From Ectothiorhodospira mobilis (GTDB taxonomy: Bacteria > Pseudomonadota > Gammaproteobacteria > Ectothiorhodospirales > Ectothiorhodospiraceae): a stretch of 53,378 nt of DNA. The notes beneath the pieces were generated by a model. That model was not told the DNA's origin. It saw only the letters and a list, made by a program, of their open reading frames with translations, and did no database searches. Where the stretch lies: NCBI RefSeq assembly GCF_900114895.1, contig NZ_FOUO01000016.1, positions 1-53,378 of the forward strand, written 5' to 3'. Numbering within the stretch: position 1 is the first letter of the stretch; each line of letters begins with the position of its first letter. The translations under genes and the position numbers were made by a program. Below, piece by piece: positions 45,489 through 53,216 of this stretch.

Positions 45489-46517
45489 ATGGGTTCGGTC
45501 CCCAATCTCTACTACAAGCAGAACCGCCTGAAGCAGCTCAGGGCCTTCTGCCGCGCCGCGCGGCTGGGCAGCATCTCCACGGCGGCGGAGTCCCTGTGCC
45601 TGAGCCAGCCGGCGGTCTCATTGCAGATCCAGGCCCTGGAACGGGAGTTCGATACCACCCTGTTCGAGCGCCGGGGCCCGCAGATCAAGCTCACCCCCGA
45701 GGGGGAGGCCCTGTACAAACTGGCCGACCCCCTGGTGGACGGCATCGACAAGCTGCACGAGACCTTCGCCGCCTGCTTCGGCCAACTGGAATCCGGGGAA
45801 TTGAACATCGCCGCGGGGGAGTCCACCATCCTCTACATCCTCCCCGAGCCCCTGCGGCTGTTCGCCCAGGCCCATCCCCATATCCGCATCAAGCTGCACA
45901 ACGTCACCGGCCGCGACGGCCTGGCCATGCTGCGCCGGGACGAGGTGGACTTCGCCGTGGGCTCCCTGCTGGAGGTGCCGGAAGACATCAGCTACCGGCC
46001 CATCGTCACCTACCATCCCAAGCTCATCACCCCCCTGGACCACCCCCTGGCGCGCAAGCCGGACGCCGTGCGCCTGGAGGACATCGGGCCCCACGGCCTG
46101 ATCCTGCCCCCCCGGCACCTGTCCACCTGGCGCATGGTGGACCTGGTCTTCCGCCAGAACGAGGTGGACTACCACGTGGCCCTGGAGGCGGGGGGCTGGG
46201 AGGTGATCAAGAAATACGTGGAACTGGGGCTGGGCATCTCCATCGTCACCGACGTGTGCCTCACCGGCAGCGAGCGCCTGGCGGCCCTGCCCCTGGACCG
46301 CTACTTCCCGGCCCGCAGCTATGGCGTGGTGCAGCGCCAGGGACGCCATCTCTCCCCCCAGGCCCTGCGCTTCATCGACATCATGGAACGGGCCCATGCC
46401 CTGAGCGAAGAGGCCGCCGCAGTGCGTCCACCGCCTCCCCCGGGCCGGCAAAGGGGGCCGGGGGCATCCGGCAAAATGAGCAGTCCATCAACGTCAGGGG
46501 GCGGGGGCCGTCCCTAG
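45489..46517 (+). CDS. LysR-type regulator, CysB-like
   Basis: 342 aa. The N-terminal winged helix-turn-helix is LKQLRAFCRAARLGSISTAA ... LSQPAVSLQIQALE, followed by a periplasmic-binding-protein-like sensor domain (LNIAAGESTILYILPEPL onward). It reads as a LysR protein related to the CysB/Cbl branch; the effector cannot be told from sequence. The ATG at 45489 has AAAGGA upstream. An unusual Pro/Gly/Ser-rich tail of about 35 residues follows the fold. It is divergent from ppsA and ends 40 bp before the protease gene, so it might regulate either side. Confidence 0.88.
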   Translation: MGSVPNLYYKQNRLKQLRAFCRAARLGSISTAAESLCLSQPAVSLQIQALEREFDTTLFERRGPQIKLTPEGEALYKLADPLVDGIDKLHETFAACFGQLESGELNIAAGESTILYILPEPLRLFAQAHPHIRIKLHNVTGRDGLAMLRRDEVDFAVGSLLEVPEDISYRPIVTYHPKLITPLDHPLARKPDAVRLEDIGPHGLILPPRHLSTWRMVDLVFRQNEVDYHVALEAGGWEVIKKYVELGLGISIVTDVCLTGSERLAALPLDRYFPARSYGVVQRQGRHLSPQALRFIDIMERAHALSEEAAAVRPPPPPGRQRGPGASGKMSSPSTSGGGGRP

Positions 46518-46523
46518 AATTTG

Positions 46524-46541
46524 GTGTGATATAATTCACAC
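46524..46541. promoter_or_regulatory. Perfect CRP/Vfr-like palindrome with TATAAT spacer
   Basis: GTGTGATATAATTCACAC is an 18-bp sequence with perfect TGTGA-N6-TCACA half-sites (46525-46540), the consensus of CRP-family activators. The six spacer bases (46530-46535) are exactly the -10 hexamer TATAAT. No good -35 is present 17 bp upstream. The ATG of the protease gene follows at 46558 with AGGGAG between. Binding here would cover the -10 box and most likely repress. Confidence 0.65.
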
Positions 46542-46557
46542 ATTCCAGGGAGCCCGC

Positions 46558-47067
46558 ATGCGTTTCCCCTTCCCCGCCGTCCTCCTGCTCCTCCTCCTGC
46601 CCCTGGCCCCGGCCATGGCGGATCCCCCCGCCCGGGAGATGCATATCCTGGGCTGGGTGGAATGGATCCGGCTCATGCCGGAAGACCTGCGCATCAAGGC
46701 CAAGCTGGACACCGGCGCCACCACCTCATCCCTGAACGCCTTGAATCAGGAGATCTTCGAGCGCGACGGCGAGGAGTGGATCGCCTTCGACATCCTCGAC
46801 CCGGAGGACGAGGACCGGCACATCCGCCTGGAGCGGGAGATCACCCGCTACGTGCGCATCGTGCGCCACAGCGGCGATCACCAGCGCCGCCCGGTGGTGG
46901 AGGTGGACCTGTGCTTAGGGGGCGTGCAGCGCCGGGAGGAGGTGAGCCTGGTGGACCGCACCGAGCTCAACTACCAATTGCTGGTGGGGCGCAACCACAT
47001 GGAAGGCGCCATCCTGGTGGACCCGGGGGAGACCTTCCTGGGCGAGGCCCGCTGCCCGTCCCCCTGA
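46558..47067 (+). CDS. Exported retropepsin-like protease (DUF785 / 'ATP-dependent zinc protease' family)
   Basis: 169 aa. The signal peptide (FPFPAVLLLLLLPLAPAMA) directs it to the periplasm. The core motif is AKLDTGATTSSLNA near residues 48-61, the D-T-G of aspartic proteases, with LVGRNHMEGAILVDP near the C-terminus. The family name in databases (zinc protease) is historical; structures show a retropepsin fold. Relatives act with RimK-type glutamate ligases. Here it heads a run with an inactive-transglutaminase membrane protein and an ATP-grasp ligase, the combination conserved in many gammaproteobacteria. Substrate unknown. Confidence 0.88.
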   Translation: MRFPFPAVLLLLLLPLAPAMADPPAREMHILGWVEWIRLMPEDLRIKAKLDTGATTSSLNALNQEIFERDGEEWIAFDILDPEDEDRHIRLEREITRYVRIVRHSGDHQRRPVVEVDLCLGGVQRREEVSLVDRTELNYQLLVGRNHMEGAILVDPGETFLGEARCPSP

Positions 47068-47108
47068 TCCCCGACTCCGGGACCTTCCGCCTGCGCTAAG
47101 GACGCCCC

Positions 47109-48635
47109 ATGAAACGCCTGCATCTTCCCCTGCTGATCCTCATCCTCAGCGGGATCGCCCTGGGCATCTTCTACCACAAGGCGGTGAACCTGGGGTTCCC
47201 GCTGCTGCCGGCCCAGCAGACGGACAACTGGGTGGTGGAGGCCCGCGTCAGCTTCGAGCCCACGGGCGGGGCGGTGACGGCCCGGTTCTTCATCCCGGAA
47301 AACCCGCCGGGGATGGCCCTGCTGGAGGAGCACTTCATCTCCCGGGGCTACGGCCTCACCACCACCCCCACAGGGCCGAACCGCGAGGCGGTATGGACCA
47401 CCCGCTGGCCCAGCGGCCCCCAGGCGGTGTACTACCGGGCCACGGTCTACCCCTTGGAACAGCCCCGGGCCGATCAGGCCCCCTACCCGGGCCCCGTGGC
47501 CCAGCCGGAACTGGAGGAACCCTACCGCTCCGCCGCCGAGGAGGTGGTGCAGAAGGTGCGCGAGCGCTCCGCCGACATCACCAGCTTCGCCACCGTGCTG
47601 GTGCGGGACATGAACCACCCCGCCGACGAAAACATGCAGTTGTTCGTCTCCGCCACCGACAGCGACCGGGAGAAGGTGCGCACCGCCATCCAATTGCTGG
47701 CGGGGGCGCGCATCCCGGCGCGCATGGCCCACGGCATCCAGCTCACGGACCGGGGCAACGACCTGCAGCCGGAGACCTGGCTGGAGGTGCACAACACCCG
47801 ATCCTGGGTGGCCATCGACCCCGACGACGGCACGGTGGGCTACCCGGACGATTTCCTGGTGTGGTGGCGCGGGGATACCCCGCCGGTGCGCCTGGACCGG
47901 GCCCGGGATGCCCAGGTGCGCTTCTCCGTCGCCCACAACTACCAGAACGCCGTGGAGGTGGCCCGCCAGAAGGCGGACCTGCTGGATTCCCGCATGGCCG
48001 ATTTCTCCCTGCTGGAGCTGCCGGTGCAGACGCAGAACATGTACCGCGTCCTGCTGCTGGTGCCCCTGGGGGCCATGATCATCGTGCTGCTGCGCAACGT
48101 GGTGGGCCTGCAGACCTTCGGCACCTTCATGCCCGTGCTCATCGCCCTCTCCTTCCGCGAGACCTCGCTGCTGGGGGGCATCATCCTGTTCAGCCTCATC
48201 GTCTCCCTGGGCCTGGCCATCCGCTTCTACCTGGAGAAGCTCAAGCTGCTGCTGGTGCCGCGCCTGGCCTCGGTGGTGATCGTGGTCATCCTGCTCATGC
48301 TGGCCCTGAGCATCCTCAGCCACAACCTGGGCATCGAGCACGGCCTCACCGTGGCCCTGTTCCCCATGGTGATCCTGGCCATGACCATCGAGCGCATGTC
48401 CATCGTCTGGGAGGAACACGGCCCGGCGGACACCCTGCGCCAGGGGATCGGCAGCCTGGCGGTGGCCGCCGTCTGCTACCTGGTGATGATCAACCCCTAT
48501 ATCGATCACCTGTTCTTCGTCTTCCCCGAACTGCTGCTCATCGTCCTGGCCCTGACCCTGCTCCTGGGACGCTACACCGGCTACCGTCTCACCGAGCTGG
48601 TGCGCTTCCGCGCCTTCGGCGGGGGGGAACGATGA
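47109..48635 (+). CDS. Inactive transglutaminase-like 7TM protein
   Basis: 508 aa. One N-terminal membrane helix, a periplasmic domain of about 270 residues with a transglutaminase-like fold (ARIPARMAHGIQL, TWLEVHNTRSWVAIDPDDG) that lacks the usual catalytic Cys, then a C-terminal membrane bundle of about seven helices beginning VLLLVPLGAMIIVLLRN. This matches the family annotated as inactive transglutaminase fused to 7 transmembrane helices. It lies between the protease and ligase genes and overlaps the ligase start by 4 nt. The likely role is sensing or scaffolding for the pair. Confidence 0.87.
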   Translation: MKRLHLPLLILILSGIALGIFYHKAVNLGFPLLPAQQTDNWVVEARVSFEPTGGAVTARFFIPENPPGMALLEEHFISRGYGLTTTPTGPNREAVWTTRWPSGPQAVYYRATVYPLEQPRADQAPYPGPVAQPELEEPYRSAAEEVVQKVRERSADITSFATVLVRDMNHPADENMQLFVSATDSDREKVRTAIQLLAGARIPARMAHGIQLTDRGNDLQPETWLEVHNTRSWVAIDPDDGTVGYPDDFLVWWRGDTPPVRLDRARDAQVRFSVAHNYQNAVEVARQKADLLDSRMADFSLLELPVQTQNMYRVLLLVPLGAMIIVLLRNVVGLQTFGTFMPVLIALSFRETSLLGGIILFSLIVSLGLAIRFYLEKLKLLLVPRLASVVIVVILLMLALSILSHNLGIEHGLTVALFPMVILAMTIERMSIVWEEHGPADTLRQGIGSLAVAAVCYLVMINPYIDHLFFVFPELLLIVLALTLLLGRYTGYRLTELVRFRAFGGGER

Positions 48636-49600
48636 GCCGCTGGTTCGTGCGCCCGTCCACGCTGCGTCGCCGCGGGGTCATGGGGCTGAACCGGCGCAAC
48701 GCCCAGCTCATCGCCCCCCTCAACCCGCGCCGCTACTACCCCCTGGTGGACGACAAGCTGCGCACCAAGGAGCTGGCCCTGGAGGCGGGCATCGCCGTGC
48801 CCGAGCTCTACGGCGTCATCGCCACCAACCACGACATCCGCCACCTGCCCCGCCTCCTCGCGCGGCGGGAGGACTTCGTCATCAAGCCGGCCCACGGCTC
48901 CGGCGGCAACGGCATCCTGGTGGTCACGGGCCGCATGCAGAACCGCTTCCGCCGCGGCAGCGGCCGCCTCATGGACCTGGAGGCCCTGGGGCATCACGTC
49001 TCCAACATCCTCAGCGGCATGCACAGCCTGGGGGGACAGCCGGACCGGGCCATGATCGAATACCGGGTGCGCTTCGACCCCCTGTTCGATCCCATCAGCT
49101 ACGAGGGGGTGCCGGACATCCGCACCCTGGTCTACAAGGGCTACCCCATCATGGCCATGGTGCGCCTGCCCACGCGGGACTCCGACGGCAAGGCCAACCT
49201 GCACCAGGGGGCCGTGGGCACGGGGATCGACCTCTCCAGCGGCGTCACCACCCGCGGCGTATGGCACAACCGCATCGTGGATCAGCACCCGGACACGGGG
49301 CATCCCATCACCGGCCTGCAGATCCCCGGCTGGGAGCGCCTGCTGGTGCTGGCGGCCCGCTGCTTCGAACTCACCGGCATGGGCTACCTGGGGGTGGACC
49401 TGGTGCTGGACCGGGACCACGGCCCGCTGATGCTGGAGCTCAACGCCCGTCCGGGCCTGGCGGTGCAACTGGCCAACGACGAGGGTCTGGAACACCGCGT
49501 CCGGGCCATCGACGCCCTGCCCCCCCGCAAGGTCCCCCCGGAGACCCGTGCGCAGCAGGCCATGGACCGCTTCCACGCAGCGGCAAGACCACCGGCATGA
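48632..49600 (+). CDS. Alpha-L-glutamate ligase-like protein (RimK-type ATP-grasp)
   Basis: 322 aa. ATP-grasp blocks: FVIKPAHGSGGNGILVVTGR near residue 87, DIRTLVYKGYPIMAMVRLPT near 167, and LGVDLVLDRDHGPLMLELNARPG near 253-275 with the metal ligands. RimK-like enzymes add glutamate to peptide C-termini. N-terminal MSRWFVRPSTLRRRGVMGLN is typical of this clade. The start overlaps the previous stop (ATGA), and its own stop overlaps crcB. Acceptor substrate is not known. Confidence 0.88.
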   Translation: MSRWFVRPSTLRRRGVMGLNRRNAQLIAPLNPRRYYPLVDDKLRTKELALEAGIAVPELYGVIATNHDIRHLPRLLARREDFVIKPAHGSGGNGILVVTGRMQNRFRRGSGRLMDLEALGHHVSNILSGMHSLGGQPDRAMIEYRVRFDPLFDPISYEGVPDIRTLVYKGYPIMAMVRLPTRDSDGKANLHQGAVGTGIDLSSGVTTRGVWHNRIVDQHPDTGHPITGLQIPGWERLLVLAARCFELTGMGYLGVDLVLDRDHGPLMLELNARPGLAVQLANDEGLEHRVRAIDALPPRKVPPETRAQQAMDRFHAAARPPA

Positions 49601-49986
49601 ATAACACCTGGACCCAACTCCCCTGGGTGGCCCTGGGCAGCGCCCTGGGCGGGCTGGCCCGCTTCCACGTGGGGGGCTGGGTCACCCGCCTGAGCGCATC
49701 GGCCTTTCCCTGGGGCACCCTGGCGGTGAATGTCTCCGGCGGGCTGGCGGCGGGCATGGCCTGGGCCCTGCTGGCGGACACCGGCCCCCGGGCCCTGGAG
49801 GCCCTGCTGCTGTCGGGTCTCCTCGGCGGCTATACCACCGTCTCCTCCTTCTCCCTGCAGACCCTCACCCTGCTGCGCCAGGGGCATCCCCTGCAGGCCC
49901 TGGGCAACCTGACCGCCTCCCCCCTGCTCTGCCTCGGGGCCGCCGCGCTGGGCTACTGGCTGGCCGGGCTGGGGATACCGGCATGA
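49597..49986 (+). CDS. crcB: Fluoride channel CrcB/Fluc, first copy
   Basis: 129 aa with four membrane helices. GSALGGLARFHVGGWV, LAVNVSGGLAAGM and LLGGYTTVSSFSLQTL are the Fluc motifs; the TT-x-SxFS stretch lines the fluoride path. Fluc works as an antiparallel dimer that lets fluoride out of the cell. The ATG overlaps the ligase stop by 4 nt. No fluoride riboswitch is possible in front of it because the upstream DNA is coding. Confidence 0.92.
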   Translation: MNNTWTQLPWVALGSALGGLARFHVGGWVTRLSASAFPWGTLAVNVSGGLAAGMAWALLADTGPRALEALLLSGLLGGYTTVSSFSLQTLTLLRQGHPLQALGNLTASPLLCLGAAALGYWLAGLGIPA

Positions 49987-50399
49987 GGCTGCACCTGGCC
50001 ATCGCCGCGGGCACCGCCCTGGGGGGCACGCTGCGCCACCTGACGGACGCCCTGGCCACCGGCCCCCTGGGACTCTCGCCCCAGGCGGCCACCCTGGGGG
50101 TCAACCTCCTGGGCTCCCTGCTCATCGGCCTGTTCACGGGCCTGGCGGGCCCCGGGGGACGACTGCGGGTGGGCGCGGCCACCTACCAGGCCGTGGTCAC
50201 CGGCCTGCTGGGGGGCCTGACCACCTTCTCCCTGCTCAGCCTGCAGAGCCTGGCCGGGGCCCTGGAGACCGGCCCCCTGCCGGCCCTGGCCGGGCTCCTG
50301 CTCCACCTGCTGGCGGCGGTGGCCGCCGCCGCCCTGGGCCACGCGGCGGCCCTGCGGCTGAACCGCCACCCATCCCCCAACACACCCCCTCGGGGCTGA
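49983..50399 (+). CDS. crcB: Fluoride channel CrcB/Fluc, second copy
   Basis: 138 aa, four membrane helices. AAGTALGGTLRHLTDAL, LGVNLLGSLLIGLFTGL and LLGGLTTFSLLSLQSL match Fluc but diverge from the first copy at the pore (LTTFSLLS against YTTVSSFS). It overlaps crcB-1 by 4 nt. Tandem crcB genes in other bacteria encode pairs expected to form heterodimers, which is likely here. Confidence 0.92.
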   Translation: MRLHLAIAAGTALGGTLRHLTDALATGPLGLSPQAATLGVNLLGSLLIGLFTGLAGPGGRLRVGAATYQAVVTGLLGGLTTFSLLSLQSLAGALETGPLPALAGLLLHLLAAVAAAALGHAAALRLNRHPSPNTPPRG

Positions 50400-50521
50400 T
50401 ATCATGCCCTACCGGGCGCAGCCTCCCGGCCCGGGCTTGTAACCCAGCGATAGACTCAAGTATGGTGGAACCCACACCTGCGCACACCCGGGGGGCGTGC
50501 GCCGCGGAACGAGACGATCCG

Positions 50522-51298
50522 ATGGCCTCGAGTAACGTCATGAAGATCAAGGACCTGAAGGTGGCCTGCAAGGCCTGCAGTCTCAGGGAGCTGTGCCTTC
50601 CGGTGGGCGTTTCGGTGGAGGACCTGGAACAGCTGGACGGCATCATCATCCGCAAGCGCCCCGTGCACCGGGGGGACCGGCTCTACGAGGCGGGACACCC
50701 CATGCACAGCCTCTATGCCGTGCGCTCGGGCTCGGTGAAGACCTTCGTGCTCACCGACGACGGCCAGGAGCAGATCACCAGCTTCCACCTCCCCGGCGAG
50801 CTCCTGGGGCTGGACGCCATCGGCGACGGCGTCCACCCCTGCACGGCCCTGGCCCTGGAGACCTGCAGCATCTGCGAGATCCCCTTCGAACAACTGGAGG
50901 CCCTGGCCAGCCGCTCCCCGGAACTGCAACACCAACTGCTGCGCATCATGAGCCGGGAGCTGCAGAGCGACGAGCACCTGGTGACCCTGCTGGGCCGGCG
51001 GGGCTCCGACGCCCGCGTCGCCGCCTTCCTGCTGAACCTCTCCGACCGCCTGGGCCGGCGCGGCTTCTCCCGCCACGAGTTCCATCTCACCATGTCCCGC
51101 AACGACATCGGCAACTACCTGGGCCTGGCGGTGGAGACGGTGAGCCGCATGTTCAGCCGCTTCCAGCAGGAAGGGCTCATCCGCGTGCAGCGCAAGCTGG
51201 TCACCCTCCTGGACCCGGACGGCCTGCGCCGCGTGGCGGGGATGGAGATGCGCACGGAACAGCCGCCCCGCCCCGAGGCCAGCGCCGGCCCCGTCTGA
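50522..51298 (+). CDS. fnr: FNR/Anr-type oxygen-responsive regulator
   Basis: 258 aa CRP/FNR-family activator. The 4Fe-4S cysteines C16, C19, C25 (C-x2-C-x5-C) and C107 (GVHPCTAL) correspond to C20, C23, C29 and C122 of E. coli FNR. The recognition helix VETVSRMFSRF keeps the E-xx-SR pattern that reads TTGAT. It should activate genes at low oxygen, including the octahaem cytochrome operon at 11 kb. ATG 50522 is preferred; ATG 50462 lies upstream without a ribosome-binding site. It follows crcB-2 by 122 bp and converges on the next gene. Confidence 0.94.
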   Translation: MASSNVMKIKDLKVACKACSLRELCLPVGVSVEDLEQLDGIIIRKRPVHRGDRLYEAGHPMHSLYAVRSGSVKTFVLTDDGQEQITSFHLPGELLGLDAIGDGVHPCTALALETCSICEIPFEQLEALASRSPELQHQLLRIMSRELQSDEHLVTLLGRRGSDARVAAFLLNLSDRLGRRGFSRHEFHLTMSRNDIGNYLGLAVETVSRMFSRFQQEGLIRVQRKLVTLLDPDGLRRVAGMEMRTEQPPRPEASAGPV

Positions 51299-51320
51299 GG
51301 CCTCCCGTTCGCAGGTGACG

Positions 51321-51785
51321 CTAGCGATCCAGGGCCGAGGCCAGCACCCGCCAGCGGATCGCCCCGGAATGCAGGCTGTATTCCAGCAGCATCTGACCGC
51401 GCACGTGGCCGTCCTCGAACACCGCCAGCACCCAGCGATCGTTGAGCACCCGCACCCCGCCCGGCACGAAGAAGAACCGCCCCCCGAGCACCGGCTCATG
51501 GGGGATCAGCCCCGGATGCGCCCGCAAATCCGCCGCCAGGTCGCGGCGGGGCTCGGCCAGCCCCAGGGCCTGCAGGCGGCGCACCTCCCGCGGGGTGAGG
51601 CCGGCAGGCTCCGCAGCCGGCCCGTCCGCATCCGCCTCCTGCAACCGCTCCTGCAGCGCCCGGATCTGGGCTTGCCCCGTCTCCAGGGCCCGCTCTGCCT
51701 GCCATGCCTGGTGACCGGACACCGCCGTGATCCCCAGCAGGAGGACCACCAGCGTCAGCCACACCCCGCGCTCGATACGCCCCAT
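51321..51785 (-). CDS. Membrane-anchored hypothetical protein with coiled coil
   Basis: 154 aa that I do not recognise. An N-terminal helix (GVWLTLVVLLLGITAVSG) anchors it; residues 27-55 are a predicted coiled coil (QAERALETGQAQIRALQERL), and the rest is a small domain with RFFFVPGGVRVLNDRWVLAVFEDGH. The ATG at 51785 has GGAGG 4 nt upstream. Base composition is like its neighbours. It converges on fnr and stands downstream of tRNA-Thr on the same strand. Confidence 0.75.
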   Translation of the reverse strand: MGRIERGVWLTLVVLLLGITAVSGHQAWQAERALETGQAQIRALQERLQEADADGPAAEPAGLTPREVRRLQALGLAEPRRDLAADLRAHPGLIPHEPVLGGRFFFVPGGVRVLNDRWVLAVFEDGHVRGQMLLEYSLHSGAIRWRVLASALDR

Positions 51786-51932
51786 CGTTCCTCCAGTGCG
51801 CAAACCCGCACCGCCGGCGGCCTCCCTGCACCGCAGGCACTCGGGTGATTCGTTGCGGACAAGACACACGCCCACCGTCCACCCCACGGGAATGGGAGTG
51901 GATCGGCGGCCTGCGTGTATCGGGAAAACACA

Positions 51933-51950
51933 CCCCGCAGCGGCGCGGGG
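51933..51950 (-). terminator. Intrinsic terminator downstream of tRNA-Thr
   Basis: CCCCGC / GCGGGG, a 6-bp stem with a 6-nt loop, is followed on the minus strand by TGTGTTTTCCC. It lies about 30 bp after the tRNA 3' end. A second stem (CGGTCC/GGACCG, 51953-51968) precedes it. Confidence 0.6.
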
Positions 51951-51978
51951 GTCGGTCCGGGGGGACCGGGAAGGGATC

Positions 51979-52054
51979 TGGTGCCGGAGATAGGAGTCGA
52001 ACCTACGACCTTGGCATTACGAATGCCCTGCTCTACCAACTGAGCTACTCCGGC
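51979..52054 (-). tRNA. tRNA-Thr (anticodon CGT)
   Basis: 76 nt including an encoded CCA end. Acceptor stem GCCGGAG pairs with CTCCGGC; the D-arm is GCTCAGTTGGTAGAGC; the anticodon loop TTCGTAA (anticodon at 52019-52021) reads ACG codons; the T-arm is GTAGGTTCGACTCCTAT. It matches E. coli thrW closely. A sigma-70 promoter is directly upstream. Confidence 0.97.
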
Positions 52055-52069
52055 AGCGGCAGAACAAGC

Positions 52070-52098
52070 ATTTTAGCCCAAGCGAGCGGCGGACTCAA
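52070..52098 (-). promoter_or_regulatory. Sigma-70 promoter of tRNA-Thr
   Basis: On the minus strand TTGAGT (52093-52098) and TAAAAT (52070-52075) are separated by 17 bp. The start point would be near 52063, 9 nt before the mature tRNA. A GC-rich GCCGC stretch near the start resembles a stringent discriminator. Confidence 0.75.
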
Positions 52099-52278
52099 TC
52101 ACCGGGCCACACCCCGGCCCAGGGCCACAAGGCGGTCACAAGAAATTCGCAAAATCAAACCCTTATAGCAAGGCATCCTGTACCGGAGCATCCCTATGAA
52201 CGCTAGCCATCACCGGTGACAAAACCGGATCGAAGCGGTGCTTTTGGCATCCAGTGCATGGCCTGGTTATATGCTGCC

Positions 52279-52566
52279 CTATGCGGCAACAAGCTTCTTA
52301 ACCTTGAGCTCTTTACGATGTTGCTCGGCATGCCAGAGCTCATACTGAGATTGCTGATTCAACCAGCTTTCTGCCGAGGTCTCGAACGCGATAGAAAGAC
52401 GGATCGCCATCTCAGGGCTAATACCAGCCTTGCCGTTCAGTACAGCACTCAGAGTTTTGCGACTTACTCCCAATGCTTCCGCAGCCGCAGTTACAGACAG
52501 GCCAAGGGGTTCCAGGCATAGCTCTCGCAATACTTCACCAGGATGGGGAGGGTTATGCATCAACAT
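52279..52566 (-). CDS. higA: HigA-type antitoxin (XRE helix-turn-helix)
   Basis: 95 aa. The start [20 protein letters not shown] is the HigA/VapI signature, followed by the helix-turn-helix [20 protein letters not shown]. It would neutralise HigB and repress the pair. ATG 52566 has GAGGTG 6 nt upstream; GTG 52575 is an alternative. It lies 10 bp after higB. Base composition is clearly less GC-rich than the core genes, which suggests acquisition. Confidence 0.92.
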   Translation of the reverse strand: MLMHNPPHPGEVLRELCLEPLGLSVTAAAEALGVSRKTLSAVLNGKAGISPEMAIRLSIAFETSAESWLNQQSQYELWHAEQHRKELKVKKLVAA

Positions 52567-52576
52567 TGGCGACACC

Positions 52577-52855
52577 TCAATGGTAATCCTCGTAATTCAC
52601 GATCTCTGCATCTCCATCCTCGAACCGAAAGGTCACTCGCCAGTTACCGCTCACCGTTACTGACCAAATTCCCGTTCGATTTCCTGAGAGCTCATGCAGT
52701 CGAAGGCCTGGCAAGTCCATATCCTTGGCGTCTGATGCTGCATTCAGCCTACCGAGAATCAGCCGAAGCCTCTTTGCATGAGCCGCCTGAATCCCTGCTG
52801 TGCTCCCGGACTTGAAGAACTGCGCCAAGCCCTTGTGTTTGAAGCTTCGAATCAT
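52577..52855 (-). CDS. higB: HigB-type toxin (RelE/ParE superfamily)
   Basis: 92 aa. [49 protein letters not shown] and [21 protein letters not shown] match HigB, a ribosome-dependent mRNA endonuclease. The toxin-first order is typical of higBA. The predicted transcription start coincides with the ATG, so its message may be leaderless. No ribosome-binding site is visible. Confidence 0.93.
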   Translation of the reverse strand: MIRSFKHKGLAQFFKSGSTAGIQAAHAKRLRLILGRLNAASDAKDMDLPGLRLHELSGNRTGIWSVTVSGNWRVTFRFEDGDAEIVNYEDYH

Positions 52856-52861
52856 TCATTG

Positions 52862-52890
52862 AGTGTAACCTATAACGTACCAGGTATCAA
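52862..52890 (-). promoter_or_regulatory. higBA promoter with operator-like inverted repeat
   Basis: On the minus strand TTGATA (52885-52890) and TACACT (52862-52867) are separated by 17 bp. The spacer contains an imperfect palindrome ACCT-N10-AGGT (ATACCT/AGGTTA when extended into the flanks), a plausible HigA operator. Transcription would start at about 52855, the first base of the higB ATG. Confidence 0.55.
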
Positions 52891-52982
52891 TGGGCATGAC
52901 ACCCTGATCATGCGCCGGGTTAATACCCGCCCTTACCCGATTGGCGGCAGATGGTGAGAATCTACCATTCTCAGTCCCGATC

Positions 52983-53216
52983 CTATGATGTATCTTGCGG
53001 GGGGTCTGACGAAGCGGCTGGCTTTGCAGACTTAGCCGCGTCTCGAACGGCCGTCAAGTCCTCCTCCACATTCAACGCAATTTGCGCACGCTTCAGCGCC
53101 AGCCGCCCATGGTACTCGGCGGCATCCCGCATTTCCGCCCTGAAGGGAACCTCGAAAAATCGCCCCATCCGCGGCATCATCCCCCCAACCCCGATAAACG
53201 GATGAACCCTCGCCAT
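52983..53216 (-). CDS. Short hypothetical ORF next to the IS
   Basis: 77 aa from ATG 53216 to the TAG at 52983. Residues 16-60 read like a helical protein (FFEVPFRAEMRDAAEYHGRL, ALKRAQIALNVEEDLTAVRD); I do not recognise a family. The frame is open upstream, but there it runs antisense to the transposase start. It may be a genuine small gene, a remnant cut by the IS insertion, or chance. If it is not real, 52891-53214 holds no gene. Confidence 0.3.
   Translation of the reverse strand: MARVHPFIGVGGMMPRMGRFFEVPFRAEMRDAAEYHGRLALKRAQIALNVEEDLTAVRDAAKSAKPAASSDPPQDTS

Noticed and set aside
51979-52054. tRNA-Thr as attachment site for the acquired region at the right
   Set aside because: The tRNA 3' end faces left, away from the higBA/IS segment, and I found no repeated copy of its 3' end in the window.
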